NCBI RefSeq assembly: GCF_037977055.1
Contig: NZ_CP150274.1
Coordinates: forward strand, 4,712,001 to 4,776,000
Source of the DNA: Paenibacillus sp. FSL K6-1096
GTDB lineage: Bacteria; Bacillota; Bacilli; Paenibacillales; Paenibacillaceae
Direction: 5' to 3'
Length of the DNA: 64,000 nt
The translations under genes were made by a program, and so were the position numbers. Positions 26,703-36,244 of this stretch are shown piece by piece. Each line of letters begins with the position of its first letter. Within the stretch, counting starts at the first letter, position 1. The notes beneath the pieces are model-generated. The model ran no database searches. It had not been told where the DNA came from and was given only the letters and a program-made list of their open reading frames with translations.

Positions 26703-28733
26703 GTGATCAACGAGAGGCTGCCGAAGATATGGTATGGCGGAGATTATAACCCCGAGCAATGGGATGCCCCGGTGTGGGCAGAGGATGAACGGATGTTCAA
26801 GCTGGCCGGCATTGATGTAGCGACCATTAATGTGTTCTCCTGGGCGCTGATTCAGCCGTCTGAGGATACGTATGATTTCACCGGTCTGGATGAAATGATC
26901 GAACGGCTCTATAAGAACGGAACCTATGTGTGTCTGGCTACCGGAACCGGCGCCCACCCGGCCTGGATGGCCCGCCGTTATCCTGAAGTGACCCGGGTGG
27001 ATGTCCAGGGCCGCAAGCGCAAATTCGGCGGACGCCATAACTCCAATCCGAACAGTGCGGTGTACCGCAAATATGCGGCGCTGCTGGCCGGCAAGCTGGC
27101 CGAGCGTTATAAGGACCACCCGGGGCTGGTGGCCTGGCATATCTCCAATGAATACGGCGGCTATGATTATTCCGAGCAGTCCGAGGCGGCCTTCCGCGTA
27201 TGGCTGAAGGAGCGCTACGGTTCGTTGGAAGCGCTCAACAAAGCCTGGAATACCCGCTTCTGGGGCCATACCTTCTATGATTGGGAGGAGATCGTTGTCC
27301 CGAATGAGCTGAGTGAGGAGTGGAACGGCAACCGGACCAACTTCCAGGGAATCTCGCTGGATTACCGCCGGTTCATGTCGGACAGCCTGCTGGAATGCTA
27401 CAAGCTTGAATACGAGGCCATCCGGGAGCACAGCACCGATATTCCGATTACCACCAACCTGATGGGCTTCTATCCCGAGCTGGATTATTTCAAATGGGCC
27501 AAGTACATGGATGTCATCTCCTGGGACAACTATCCGTCCCTGGATACGCCGGTCAGCTATACGGCGATGACGCATGACCTGATGCGCGGCCTGAAGAGCG
27601 GCCAGCCGTTCATGCTGATGGAGCAGACGCCCAGCCAGCAGAACTGGCAGCCGTACAACTCCCTGAAGCGTCCCGGCGTCATGCGCCTCTGGAGCTACCA
27701 GGCCGTTGCGCGCGGTGCGGATACGGTGATGTTCTTCCAGCTCCGCCGCTCGATCGGGGCCTGCGAGAAATACCACGGCGCGGTGATTGAGCATGTGGGG
27801 CATGAGCATACCCGGGTATTCCGGGAATGCGCCGAGCTGGGCCGCGAGCTGGAGCAGCTGGGCGGCGAGCTGCTGGATGCCCGGAGCGCAGCACAGATCG
27901 GCATCATCTACGATTGGGAGAACCGCTGGGCGCTGGATCTCTCCAGCGGCCCGTCGGTGGCGCTGAATTATGTGAACGAGGTTCACAAATATTATGATGC
28001 ACTCTACCAGCAGCATATTGAAGCGGATATGATTGGCGTGGAAGAGGATCTGTCGAAATACAAGATTGTCATTGCTCCAGTAATGTATATGGTGAAGCCG
28101 GGCTTCGCCGCGAAGGTTGAGGCGTTCGTTCAGGCGGGCGGAACCTTCATAACGACCTATTTCAGCGGCATTGTGAACGAGAACGATCTGGTCACAGTTG
28201 GAGGTTATCCGGGCGAACTGCGCAAGGTGCTGGGCATCTGGGCCGAGGAGATCGATGCGCTCCTGCCGGGCATGAGCAATGAGATGGTGATGAAGCAGGA
28301 CTGGGGAGCGCTGAACCGCTCCTATGCCTGCGGCCTGCTGTGCGATCTGATTCATGCTGAAGGAGCGGAGGTGCTGGCGGAATACGGCACTGACTTCTAT
28401 AAAGGAATGCCGGCGCTGACGGTGAACCGCTTCGGTGCAGGCCACGCGTATTATGTGGCGACCAGCCCGGATGCCGCATTCCTGCGCGGATTCCTGGCGA
28501 ATCTGTGCGAAGAGAATGGCATCGCTCCGCTGGTGAGCGCGCCGGAAGGCATTGAATCGGTGCAGCGGGTCAAGGAGGGGGTCTCCTACCTGTTCCTGCT
28601 GAACCACGCCGCCGAGGAGCTTACCGCCCATATCGGCTCCGGTGAACGGACCGATCTGCTTACCGGCAAGAAGTTCAGCGGTTCAGCGGCCGTTCCGGGC
28701 CGCGGCGTGCTGATTCTGTCCGACCGGGCTTAA
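26703..28733 (+). CDS. Family 42 beta-galactosidase
   Basis: 676 residues, the usual GH42 length, without a signal peptide. WYGGDYNPEQW at the start is the family opening; the acid/base is Glu150 in SNEYGG and the nucleophile Glu307 in LMEQTPS. The barrel is followed by the trimerisation domain (about 390-600) and a small C-terminal domain. It hydrolyses beta-galactosides, often galacto-oligosaccharides from pectic galactan. GTG start about 8 bases after AAAGGAAG. Divergent from an AraC regulator and ended by a strong terminator. Confidence 0.94.
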   Translation: MINERLPKIWYGGDYNPEQWDAPVWAEDERMFKLAGIDVATINVFSWALIQPSEDTYDFTGLDEMIERLYKNGTYVCLATGTGAHPAWMARRYPEVTRVDVQGRKRKFGGRHNSNPNSAVYRKYAALLAGKLAERYKDHPGLVAWHISNEYGGYDYSEQSEAAFRVWLKERYGSLEALNKAWNTRFWGHTFYDWEEIVVPNELSEEWNGNRTNFQGISLDYRRFMSDSLLECYKLEYEAIREHSTDIPITTNLMGFYPELDYFKWAKYMDVISWDNYPSLDTPVSYTAMTHDLMRGLKSGQPFMLMEQTPSQQNWQPYNSLKRPGVMRLWSYQAVARGADTVMFFQLRRSIGACEKYHGAVIEHVGHEHTRVFRECAELGRELEQLGGELLDARSAAQIGIIYDWENRWALDLSSGPSVALNYVNEVHKYYDALYQQHIEADMIGVEEDLSKYKIVIAPVMYMVKPGFAAKVEAFVQAGGTFITTYFSGIVNENDLVTVGGYPGELRKVLGIWAEEIDALLPGMSNEMVMKQDWGALNRSYACGLLCDLIHAEGAEVLAEYGTDFYKGMPALTVNRFGAGHAYYVATSPDAAFLRGFLANLCEENGIAPLVSAPEGIESVQRVKEGVSYLFLLNHAAEELTAHIGSGERTDLLTGKKFSGSAAVPGRGVLILSDRA

Positions 28734-28743
28734 CGAACTGAAA

Positions 28744-28798
28744 GAAGCTGTCCCCGGACCATAAGGTTATTGGCCGCGGGGGCAGCTTCTTTTATTTT
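28744..28798. terminator. Terminator between convergent GH42 and Ger operons
   Basis: GAAGCTGTCCCCGG pairs with the complementary arm ending GGGGGCAGCTTC, followed by TTTTATTTTA. The minus-strand side continues into TTTCAG, so it probably acts for the germination operon too. Confidence 0.87.
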
Positions 28799-29990
28799 AT
28801 TGAATGAAGGAACCGAAGTCTGTGATCTCCAGCTTCACATTGATGTGGACAGGCGTCCGGCTGAAAATCTCATCCCAATGATCCTTGTACTTTCTCCATA
28901 ACGCCGGCTTCTGGATGCGGAGCTTCTCCGAGAACCCGGCGGCATCGGCTTTATACTCCTTCTGCAGCTTGTGCATCAGCGTCTGCATCATCTGCTCCAG
29001 CCGTTTCTGGAACCGTTCCTCTGCCTTTTCCGGATGTTTGGTGGCTGAGGGGTATTCGTCCGCGTTCCAGCTCTCGCTTAGCCTTCCTTCTGTTTCGAGC
29101 TTAACGTCGAAGGCCAGATTGCCGTCAACCAGCTTGGTTGTGATCGTACTTTTCATCATTTTCAATTCATAGGTGATCGGCTCATTGTCCTCATTATACG
29201 TTTTGATGACACCCGCTTGGGCGGAGTTGTTCAGCCAGGTCAGACACTCGGTGTCCTCCTGATTCAGTGCCCCTACCCAGTGGCCGGTATCCCCCTTGAT
29301 CACTCCGGCGCCGGAGAATTCCGTCTCTCCGTTGGCCGTCACCAGATTCTGCAGCACAAAGCTGCGTTTGGAGAACATGAGCGCATCCATTTTAGACAGA
29401 ATGACCGGGTCCAGGACCTTACTGGTCCGCTTCTGATTGCGCATCATATCCCGGATATGGAAGGAAGGGATCACATTCTTCTGCTTGGAGATGAGTGTCT
29501 CCTCCGCCCGGCCTTGGCTTATGAATACCATGGTGCTGGGGCGGATGTCATTATCGCGGAGCACGAAGTCCAGTAACTGGTTCATCTTTTGCCGCTTGAG
29601 CAGCTCGGTAGAGATGACAATCACTTTGAGATGGTGGCCGATGATCGGCCGTTCCCGCAGGATGGAATACTGCCGGAAGATCTCCAGCACAGAATCACCG
29701 GTTCCTCCAACGTTCATATAGGGCGCTTCGCTGCTGCTCTGGTTCCCGGGATTGTCTGAGCCGCCAACGGAATTGGCCGGGACCATCTGCACAGTGGCTG
29801 TAATCTGATTCCGCTTCGTATAGGTTGCGCCCTGATCCTCCATCTGCTGTTCTGTATCTGTAAGTCTTGGGGTATCCAGAGCCAGGCCAGCGTACAGGGC
29901 CAGGTCCTCGATCTCCTTGCTGCTCCAGCAGGAGGTCTGTGTGGCCAGGATGAGCAGGCTGCAGAACAGCAGCAGAATTCGTCTATACAT
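28797..29990 (-). CDS. Ger(x)C-family spore germination lipoprotein (GerAC type)
   Basis: 397 residues, third gene of the germination operon. A signal peptide ends in a weak lipobox (ATQTSC, Cys21), followed by WSSKEIEDLA, the conserved WxxxEI start of GerAC proteins. The C-terminal domain carries the family helix-strand pattern. It would be lipidated at the outer face of the spore inner membrane as part of a nutrient receptor. The ATG lies within the end of the GerAB gene (eight-base overlap). Confidence 0.92.
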   Translation of the reverse strand: MYRRILLLFCSLLILATQTSCWSSKEIEDLALYAGLALDTPRLTDTEQQMEDQGATYTKRNQITATVQMVPANSVGGSDNPGNQSSSEAPYMNVGGTGDSVLEIFRQYSILRERPIIGHHLKVIVISTELLKRQKMNQLLDFVLRDNDIRPSTMVFISQGRAEETLISKQKNVIPSFHIRDMMRNQKRTSKVLDPVILSKMDALMFSKRSFVLQNLVTANGETEFSGAGVIKGDTGHWVGALNQEDTECLTWLNNSAQAGVIKTYNEDNEPITYELKMMKSTITTKLVDGNLAFDVKLETEGRLSESWNADEYPSATKHPEKAEERFQKRLEQMMQTLMHKLQKEYKADAAGFSEKLRIQKPALWRKYKDHWDEIFSRTPVHINVKLEITDFGSFIQ

Positions 29991-31086
29991 GCTGCTTCAG
30001 CCCCTTCACCCGGATCAGCCAGACCACAGAGAGCAGTACCGGGACAAGGAAGAATAGCACTACACCCATCTTACCGATGGTATCCCCGAGGGTGAACAGG
30101 TCGCTCAAGGTTTTGGGTGTCATTGCCGAGATGAACAGCAGCGGAACCATAGCGTAAATCACCGGATGGATTTTAACCTTGAAGGTCTGGGACACAGCCA
30201 GTGACGCCTGAAAAAAAAAGCTGCTGAAGTTGCAGAACATCTGCATCAGCCAGATCACCATGAACGGGAACTCCATCCGCTCGAAGAAGAAGCCCGGCAC
30301 CTCGAAGCTGCGCATCAGATCGATGGTCGGCCAGGTGCTGGAGATAGGCGAATTAATGGATAAGCCGCCGATCACAATAACGACGGTCAGCAGATAAAGT
30401 ATCAGCGGCACGGATAAGCCTCCAAGGATAGCCTTGACGGCCTGCTTCGGTTCCCGCATGAACGCTACCAGCGTCATGGTGACTTCACAGCCGGTGAATA
30501 CAAGCACGGTGGACTTCAGTCCTGAGAATACAGGGGCCAAGCCGTTGCCCAGTACAGGACGCAGATTATCGATATCGAACATCCGCAGGCTGAGTATGAA
30601 CGAGATGAGCAGAATCATAATGCTGATCGGAAAAACAATCGTAAAGACACGGGCAATGGAATTGATGCCGCCATAGACCAGATAAGTACCGAGCCAGAGA
30701 AAAGGAAGAATCACCGCCCAGATCGGGGTTCCCTCCAGCAGGAAGAACAGGGTGACCTCGGCAAGGCTGCGGATCTCAAAGCCGGCGATAATAATGAAAT
30801 AGCCAATCATGAGCAGGGACAACACCCCGCCGAGGAATCTTCCGGTGAGCTTGCTGGCATACTGGAAGACGGTTTTGCCCGGAAACTGCTGGCTGATCTT
30901 CACCATGAGGAATACAGCCAGCATGACAATGGCTCCGCCGAGCAGCACGGAAATCCAGCCGTCCGGGGTCTTCACTTCCTTGCTTACACTGCGCGGCAAC
31001 GTAAGAATTCCCGCGCCGAGCAGCGTATTGTTCAGGAAAATGGCTGCTTGTGTGGCCGTAATTTTATCATCAGTACGCACAAACAT
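29983..31086 (-). CDS. GerAB-family germination receptor permease
   Basis: 367 residues with about ten membrane helices. TATQAAIFLNNTLLGAGILTLPR at the start is the typical first helix of these amino acid permease-like proteins, which bind the germinant. AGGAGG precedes the ATG. The gene sits between the GerAA and GerAC genes. Confidence 0.93.
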   Translation of the reverse strand: MFVRTDDKITATQAAIFLNNTLLGAGILTLPRSVSKEVKTPDGWISVLLGGAIVMLAVFLMVKISQQFPGKTVFQYASKLTGRFLGGVLSLLMIGYFIIIAGFEIRSLAEVTLFFLLEGTPIWAVILPFLWLGTYLVYGGINSIARVFTIVFPISIMILLISFILSLRMFDIDNLRPVLGNGLAPVFSGLKSTVLVFTGCEVTMTLVAFMREPKQAVKAILGGLSVPLILYLLTVVIVIGGLSINSPISSTWPTIDLMRSFEVPGFFFERMEFPFMVIWLMQMFCNFSSFFFQASLAVSQTFKVKIHPVIYAMVPLLFISAMTPKTLSDLFTLGDTIGKMGVVLFFLVPVLLSVVWLIRVKGLKQHV

Positions 31087-31116
31087 AAATACGTTCCTCC
31101 TAACGCGCAGGCGCGG

Positions 31117-32820
31117 TTATCGTTTGCGTTGCTTCTGCCTGGTCTTCATCATCAGCGGTCTGCGCTTCATCAGCGCCATCGGAGCGCGGAAGAACAGATC
31201 CTTCCAGTCACTTAAGCGGAACGGCGAGAGCGGGGTCAGATAAGGCACGCCGAAGCTTTTGAGCTTGGTCAGATGGCAGCAGATCAGCAGGAAGAACAGA
31301 ATGGTCCCGTACATTCCCAGCACGGAAGCGAACAGCATCCCGACGAAGCGCAGTATCCGCAGCGTAATCCCGGCGCTGTACATCGGAATGGAGAAGGAAG
31401 AGATGGCGGTGACGGCTACCGTGATGACCAGGAATGGGCTGACAATCCCTGCTTGTACCGCTGCATCTCCGATGATCAGACCGCCGACGATGCCCATCGC
31501 CGGACCGATCGGCTTCGGCAGCCGGATGCCGGCCTCCCGCAGAATCTCAATGGAGACCTCCAGGATCAACACCTCAATCAGCGAAGGGAAGGGGACGCCC
31601 TGCCGGGTCTTGATGATGGTGATCGCCAGCTCTGTCGGGATCAGCCCCGGATGGAAGGAGATGAATGAGATGTACAGAGCCGGGGCCATCAAGGCCAGGA
31701 AGGAGGCAGCAAAACGCAGCAGCCGCAGCAGCGTGCCCGGCAGCCAGCGCTCGTAATAATCCTCCGGCGACTGCAGCAGCATACTGAACGTCACCGGGGC
31801 AATCAGCGCGAAGGGGGTGCCGTCCAGCATTATGGCGACCCTTCCCTCCAGCAGGGCGGCAATTACCCGGTCTGGCCGTTCGGTGTTCTGCAGCTGCTGG
31901 AAGGGGCTGAGATAATTATCTTCTACTAACTGTTCGATATAGCCCGATTCAGCCAGGAAATCCATATTGAGCTTGCCGATCCGGTTCTTGACCTCGTCCA
32001 GCAGATCGGGATTGACGATATCCTTCATATAAGCGACCACGATCTCCCGCTCGATAACCGTCCCGGCCCGGAAGGACTTCATCTCAAGCTGGTCACTTAG
32101 ACCCTGGCGGCGCAGCATGGCGGTATTCTCGCCCAGCACCTCGGTGAAGCCCAGCCGGGGACCGCGCAGCAGCGCCTCAGAGACCGGCTCGTCTGCCGTG
32201 CGGCTGGGAGCACCGGGCATCTCGACCAGGAAGCCGCAGGTCTGTCCTTCAATCAGAATGGCGGCATGGCCGAAGAGGACAGACCTGTTGAAATCTCCAA
32301 TATACATTTCCTCCTTCAGCTCACTGAAGGGAAGCCTCTGTCCGGCGGCCTTCACGGAGGACGGGAGATCTGCAGGCAGCTCGTACATCAGGAATTGCAT
32401 CACCTCCATACTAAGCAGCCGGTCACTCTGCATTCCGTCTATATGAATCAGGACGCCCTGAACACCCGTTTTCGCATTTGTGAACTCCCGGAAATGAACA
32501 TCGCTGTTGCTGCCGATGGCAGCCTTGACCGCCTGAAGATCTGCATGGAAATCACCGGTGAACCGGGTACTGGACTCTGGCAGAGCCTGCGGCTGCTGGT
32601 GCGGAAGAGTCCTTGCGCCGTGCCCGATCTGGCCCCGTCCGCTGCCGACCAGCCGGTAGAGCGATTTATAGAGATAAGCCAGGAGCAATGGAACAAGCAT
32701 AGCCACACCTGCCTGGGCGAAGACTGCCCAACCGGGCATATACGATAGAATCATACCGAACAGAGTAATCATCCCCAGCTCTTGATATTGGGTATAACGG
32801 AGTATCTGTTTCACTTTCAT
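31117..32820 (-). CDS. GerAA-family germination receptor subunit
   Basis: 567 residues. The family's soluble domain (about 85-330, including SVLFGHAAILIEGQ and NPDLLDEVKNRIGKLNMDFL) and C-terminal membrane domain (about 350-520, with PEDYYERW and the FPSLIEVLILEVSIEILREAG segment) are clear, and the tail is basic. Unlike typical members, the first 55 residues contain two hydrophobic segments before the soluble domain. I chose the ATG encoding MKVKQILRY; a TTG 12 bases earlier is possible. Start of the operon; no clear sporulation promoter could be picked. Confidence 0.92.
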   Translation of the reverse strand: MKVKQILRYTQYQELGMITLFGMILSYMPGWAVFAQAGVAMLVPLLLAYLYKSLYRLVGSGRGQIGHGARTLPHQQPQALPESSTRFTGDFHADLQAVKAAIGSNSDVHFREFTNAKTGVQGVLIHIDGMQSDRLLSMEVMQFLMYELPADLPSSVKAAGQRLPFSELKEEMYIGDFNRSVLFGHAAILIEGQTCGFLVEMPGAPSRTADEPVSEALLRGPRLGFTEVLGENTAMLRRQGLSDQLEMKSFRAGTVIEREIVVAYMKDIVNPDLLDEVKNRIGKLNMDFLAESGYIEQLVEDNYLSPFQQLQNTERPDRVIAALLEGRVAIMLDGTPFALIAPVTFSMLLQSPEDYYERWLPGTLLRLLRFAASFLALMAPALYISFISFHPGLIPTELAITIIKTRQGVPFPSLIEVLILEVSIEILREAGIRLPKPIGPAMGIVGGLIIGDAAVQAGIVSPFLVITVAVTAISSFSIPMYSAGITLRILRFVGMLFASVLGMYGTILFFLLICCHLTKLKSFGVPYLTPLSPFRLSDWKDLFFRAPMALMKRRPLMMKTRQKQRKR

Positions 32821-33000
32821 GAAGTTTTCCAAACTTTATCTGAATTTACTCATAATTACCGAAAAAAATTCAGCGGGTGCGCAGGCCCCTATGCTTCCTG
32901 AGTCCGGCAGCCCCGCTGCGTGAAATAAGATATAATGCATAGAGAACAGGTTATTCACTTAAGCACATCAGCACTATAGCAGTCAGGAGAGAGGCGGCAC

Positions 33001-33558
33001 ATGAGAACCTTACTGGTTACGGGCTACCGTGCGCATGAGCTGGGCATTTATGACAGCAAGCACCAAGGGATCCCTTATATCAAAAAAGCGCTGGCCAGCC
33101 GGATCATTCCGTTCCTGGAGGAAGGGCTGGAGTGGGTCATCACCCCCGGCCAATACGGCGTTGATCTGTGGGCCTGCGAGGTGGTGCTGGAGCTGAAGCG
33201 CCAGTACCCGGGACTAAAGCTCGGGATTATTACCGCCCATGCGGCCCCGGAGGAGAAGTGGAAGGAAGAGAAGCAGAATGAGTACCGCCGCATCGTTGCC
33301 GGTGCGGATTACTACGGTGCTGTAAGCAATGCCCCCTATGAGGGGAGCTGGCAGTTCAGAGCGAGGGATGATCTGCTGTTCCGCAAAAGCGACGGCCTCC
33401 TGCTGTTCTATGACGAGGATGCCGCAGAGGGCAGCGCGAAGTTCACTAAGGAGCGGGCACTGAAGCTGCAGGCGGAAGGGGATTACCAGCTCTATGTGAT
33501 CCATGCGGAAGAGATTCAGAATATTGCTGACGAAGAGAGCCGGCGCGATTATGAGTGA
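33001..33558 (+). CDS. ypsA: YpsA/DUF1273 family SLOG-fold protein
   Basis: 185 residues. LLVTGYRAHELGIYD at the start, VITPGQYGVDLWACEVVLEL in the middle and DGLLLFYDEDAAEGSAKF near the end match B. subtilis YpsA, a small Rossmann-like protein of the SLOG superfamily, linked in the literature to cell division control and thought to bind a nucleotide or ADP-ribose-related ligand. GGAGAGAGG precedes the ATG, and a TATAAT at 32931-32936 may be its -10 element. It is divergent from the Ger operon. Confidence 0.88.
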   Translation: MRTLLVTGYRAHELGIYDSKHQGIPYIKKALASRIIPFLEEGLEWVITPGQYGVDLWACEVVLELKRQYPGLKLGIITAHAAPEEKWKEEKQNEYRRIVAGADYYGAVSNAPYEGSWQFRARDDLLFRKSDGLLLFYDEDAAEGSAKFTKERALKLQAEGDYQLYVIHAEEIQNIADEESRRDYE

Positions 33559-33701
33559 GAAACGGGCTGCAGAACGGGGACTTGTCCATACAGGGGCGAA
33601 AGACTTAGTTTTTTAAACGAGTGATTAAAAGCCACCCTCCTTTGGTTAAATACATGACATGGCTTACACTACTTGCCAATAATACTTAGGAGGAATCGAT
33701 C

Positions 33702-34628
33702 TTGAAGAAATGGACTACGTTACTTATGGGGGTTATGCTGTCGGTTGCTCTGGCGGCCTGCGGCAATAATGAGGAGCTGAAACCATCGGAGGGTGCTGCA
33801 ACCGCTGCACCTGGAGGAAACGCTGCTCCGGAAGCAACGGCCTCCGCTGCGCCTGCTGAACAGACATCAGACGGCGTACCATCGGTGGATGAACTGATTC
33901 AGAAGTCGGTTGCTGCATCGGGTGATCTGAAGAGCTTCGCGATGGAATCGCAGGTGAAGCAGAAGATCAACATGAAGACGAGCGAAGGGGAAAACGCGCA
34001 GGATACCGATATGACCACGAAATCTGAATTCGTGAAGGAGCCGCTGACGATGCATCAGGAGGTGCAGATGAAGACGGCCCAGGGCGACCAGACGATTGAG
34101 CAGTATGTGACTCAGGACGGCTTCTATTCCCAGATGAACGGGCAATGGATGAAGATGCCTGCCTCGATGGGAGAACAGGTCCTTACCGCTATGCAGCAGT
34201 CGGCCAACCCTGAGAAGCAATTGGAGCAGTTCAAGGCGCTCACCGAGAAGACGAAGATCACCGAGGAAGGCGACAGCTATCTGTTGTCTGCTGAAGTATC
34301 CGGTGATGACGTCAAGGAGCTGGCGAAGACTTATATGAACCAGACCGGAAGCTCTGACCAGCAGATGGCTGCCATGATGGATCAGATGAATATCAAGAGC
34401 ATGAATATCGCTTACGCGGTGGATAAGAAGACTTACTTCCCAACCCGCACGGATGTAACTATGGTCATGGATATGACCAGCGGCGACCAGACGATCTCGA
34501 TTGATATGGACATGAAGGCGACCATCAGCGACCACAACAAGGTGGACGAAATCAAGGTTCCGCAGGAAGCGCTGGATGCGAAGGAAGTGGAGATGCCGAC
34601 AACTCCGTCCGCTCCGACTACCCCGTAA
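33702..34628 (+). CDS. Secreted lipoprotein (DUF6612/LppX-like)
   Basis: 308 residues, TTG start 8 bases after AGGAGG. Signal peptide with lipobox LAAC (Cys20), an Ala/Pro/Thr-rich tether to about residue 60, then repeated two-strand patterns such as YVTQDGFYSQMNGQWMKMP that suit a half-barrel lipid-binding fold like LppX/LprG; I recall this arrangement as DUF6612. It ends in TPSAPTTP. Probably attached to the outer face of the membrane. Function unknown. Confidence 0.78.
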   Translation: MKKWTTLLMGVMLSVALAACGNNEELKPSEGAATAAPGGNAAPEATASAAPAEQTSDGVPSVDELIQKSVAASGDLKSFAMESQVKQKINMKTSEGENAQDTDMTTKSEFVKEPLTMHQEVQMKTAQGDQTIEQYVTQDGFYSQMNGQWMKMPASMGEQVLTAMQQSANPEKQLEQFKALTEKTKITEEGDSYLLSAEVSGDDVKELAKTYMNQTGSSDQQMAAMMDQMNIKSMNIAYAVDKKTYFPTRTDVTMVMDMTSGDQTISIDMDMKATISDHNKVDEIKVPQEALDAKEVEMPTTPSAPTTP

Positions 34629-34666
34629 CCGGGCTTGCCAAGCTGAATCATCAAGCAACAGACAGA

Positions 34667-34712
34667 AGAGCTATCCCGGAAGCCATGAAACGGCTGCTTG
34701 GGATAGCTCTTT
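34667..34712 (+). terminator. Terminator of the lipoprotein gene
   Basis: AGAGCTATCCC pairs with GGGATAGCTCT (with extra pairing GGAAGCC/GGCTGCT inside) and is followed by TTTA. Confidence 0.8.
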
Positions 34713-34743
34713 ATGGTGTTCTTCCCATACATAATTCCACAAT

Positions 34744-34776
34744 AAAAGGGGCTGTCACTTTGGGACAGCCCCTTTT
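34744..34776. terminator. Bidirectional terminator
   Basis: AAAAGGGGCTGTC and GACAGCCCCTTTT form a perfect stem around ACTTTGG with A and T tails on both sides, serving the convergent membrane protein gene and backing up the lipoprotein terminator. Confidence 0.85.
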
Positions 34777-34795
34777 CTGCGTTGGCTAGATCATT

Positions 34796-35533
34796 CTAAA
34801 ATTTAAACGAATTGCTGATGAGACCATAGGCTGCTCCGGCAATGACGGATGTGATCAGCTGGTAGAAAATATATCCGGTCACAATGTTGGCAATGGCAAT
34901 CAGGTACAGCGTGTCAATTCTCCGGCCTGCCGCTGTATTCAGCGGATATTGGAACAGGACTGTGTTCATGCTGATGAACACGAACAGGAACGACAGCGTA
35001 AGCAGGGTGGACGAGAACGAGTGCAGGCTGACAAGCAGGGTGAGAATCGCCAGCACCAGCAGCGCCACGGCCGGAACGAGCAGCGTCCCCATCCGGGTAA
35101 TCAGCAATTTGAAATCAAAGCTGGCCTTCTCCAGCCGGAGTACGGCATAGGCGGCTCCGCAGGCTACGGCAAGACCTGCCGCCGTCAGCAGCAGCGGCTT
35201 CAGGAAGCCGGGGCCGAAGATGGCCGAGACATCCCATTTGATGAACAGAATGAGGAAATATAAGGCCGTCAGGATGGCCGTCAGTCCCATCGTGATCAGG
35301 CTGTTCATGAAATGCGCCACAGGAATTTCCTTCATGGTACTGTAAGGGCGGACAAGGACTCTCAGGTAGAAGCTCCAATACTGTTTGCCAACCGCCTGTG
35401 CCTGCTGTACACGTTCATCCTGGAGCAGGTTGTTCCATTGTTCGGATACTTTACGCTGGGGCTGCGGCTGCCCGGGTTCATGGTGCGGACCTTCGGGATT
35501 CTTGAAGGGCGTTCCGCCTTCAGGATTATTCAT
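34796..35533 (-). CDS. Multi-spanning membrane protein, Yip1-like
   Basis: 245 residues. The first 55 are hydrophilic and rich in Pro, Gln and Glu (NPEGGTPFKNPEGPHHEPGQ), followed by RVLVRPYSTMKEIP and five or six hydrophobic helices from about residue 70 to the end. The layout resembles Yip1-domain proteins of Firmicutes. AGGAGG precedes the ATG. Function unknown; no operon partner. Confidence 0.7.
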   Translation of the reverse strand: MNNPEGGTPFKNPEGPHHEPGQPQPQRKVSEQWNNLLQDERVQQAQAVGKQYWSFYLRVLVRPYSTMKEIPVAHFMNSLITMGLTAILTALYFLILFIKWDVSAIFGPGFLKPLLLTAAGLAVACGAAYAVLRLEKASFDFKLLITRMGTLLVPAVALLVLAILTLLVSLHSFSSTLLTLSFLFVFISMNTVLFQYPLNTAAGRRIDTLYLIAIANIVTGYIFYQLITSVIAGAAYGLISNSFKF

Positions 35534-35660
35534 AGCTGTACCTCCTCGTGAAAGATATGGAAATCACCTTCGGCTTATAGTATAAGGGGGCCTGCCCGAT
35601 AATTCTATATTTTTCCGGTTATTTTTTACCGTTCACATAGAGGTGCGGCTATCTCTGCCG

Positions 35661-36155
35661 TCAGTCCTCTGCCCGCGCAAAGCCCTCTTCCGCCAGATAT
35701 TCCTCCGCTTCACCCTCAGTCTCGAATGCCATTTCCAGATGAAGTCCGGCATAGAGATACCACAGATCCTCCTCGAATTTCAGGCTCAGCGTATGGCCGT
35801 CCGCATTCTTCCACAAGGAGGCGGCGCCTGCGGGAGTCTTCTTCTTTCTCCGGGAAGGAGCCGGCGCTTCGGGAATATAGGTCAGCAGAGAATGGATGGA
35901 AGCGTCCAGCAGCTCACGCAGCTGGTCTTCCGAATAATCGCGGATATTCACCATTCCCTTGTCGTCCGTCTCGTAGCCACGCAGCAGTCCGGCGTAGACG
36001 AAGCCGTTGCCGTTCGGATGAATATGGGAAGCCACGGTCTTCTTATCATGCCGGCTCTGCTCCAGGTGATAATTCACCCGTCCCAGTGACACCTTCCGCG
36101 CTTCGAGCTGGGGATAGGAATCTAGAATCGCTAATTTCTGTTCAAAAGTAAGCAT
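35661..36155 (-). CDS. Conserved-looking hypothetical protein
   Basis: 164 residues, no signal peptide or membrane helix. The start MLTFEQKLAILDSYPQLEAR, the middle KKTVASHIHPNGNGFVYAG and a basic patch SRRKKK are visible, and the C-terminal third is acidic. Start supported by GGAGGC six bases upstream. I do not recognise the family; cytoplasmic location is inferred. It may be co-transcribed with the kinase gene that lies 89 bases upstream on the same strand. Confidence 0.75.
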   Translation of the reverse strand: MLTFEQKLAILDSYPQLEARKVSLGRVNYHLEQSRHDKKTVASHIHPNGNGFVYAGLLRGYETDDKGMVNIRDYSEDQLRELLDASIHSLLTYIPEAPAPSRRKKKTPAGAASLWKNADGHTLSLKFEEDLWYLYAGLHLEMAFETEGEAEEYLAEEGFARAED

Positions 36156-36244
36156 ATACAGCCTCCGATTTCCGTGTAGAATCAGTTGATTATACCATGC
36201 TCCGGCTTAGGGAACTACACTGTCCCGGGTGCCGGGTAGTCCGT

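Noticed and set aside
32821..32960. Sporulation (sigma G) promoter for the Ger operon
   Set aside because: TGAATT and nearby AT-rich segments do not form a -35/-10 pair with acceptable spacing, so I did not annotate one.
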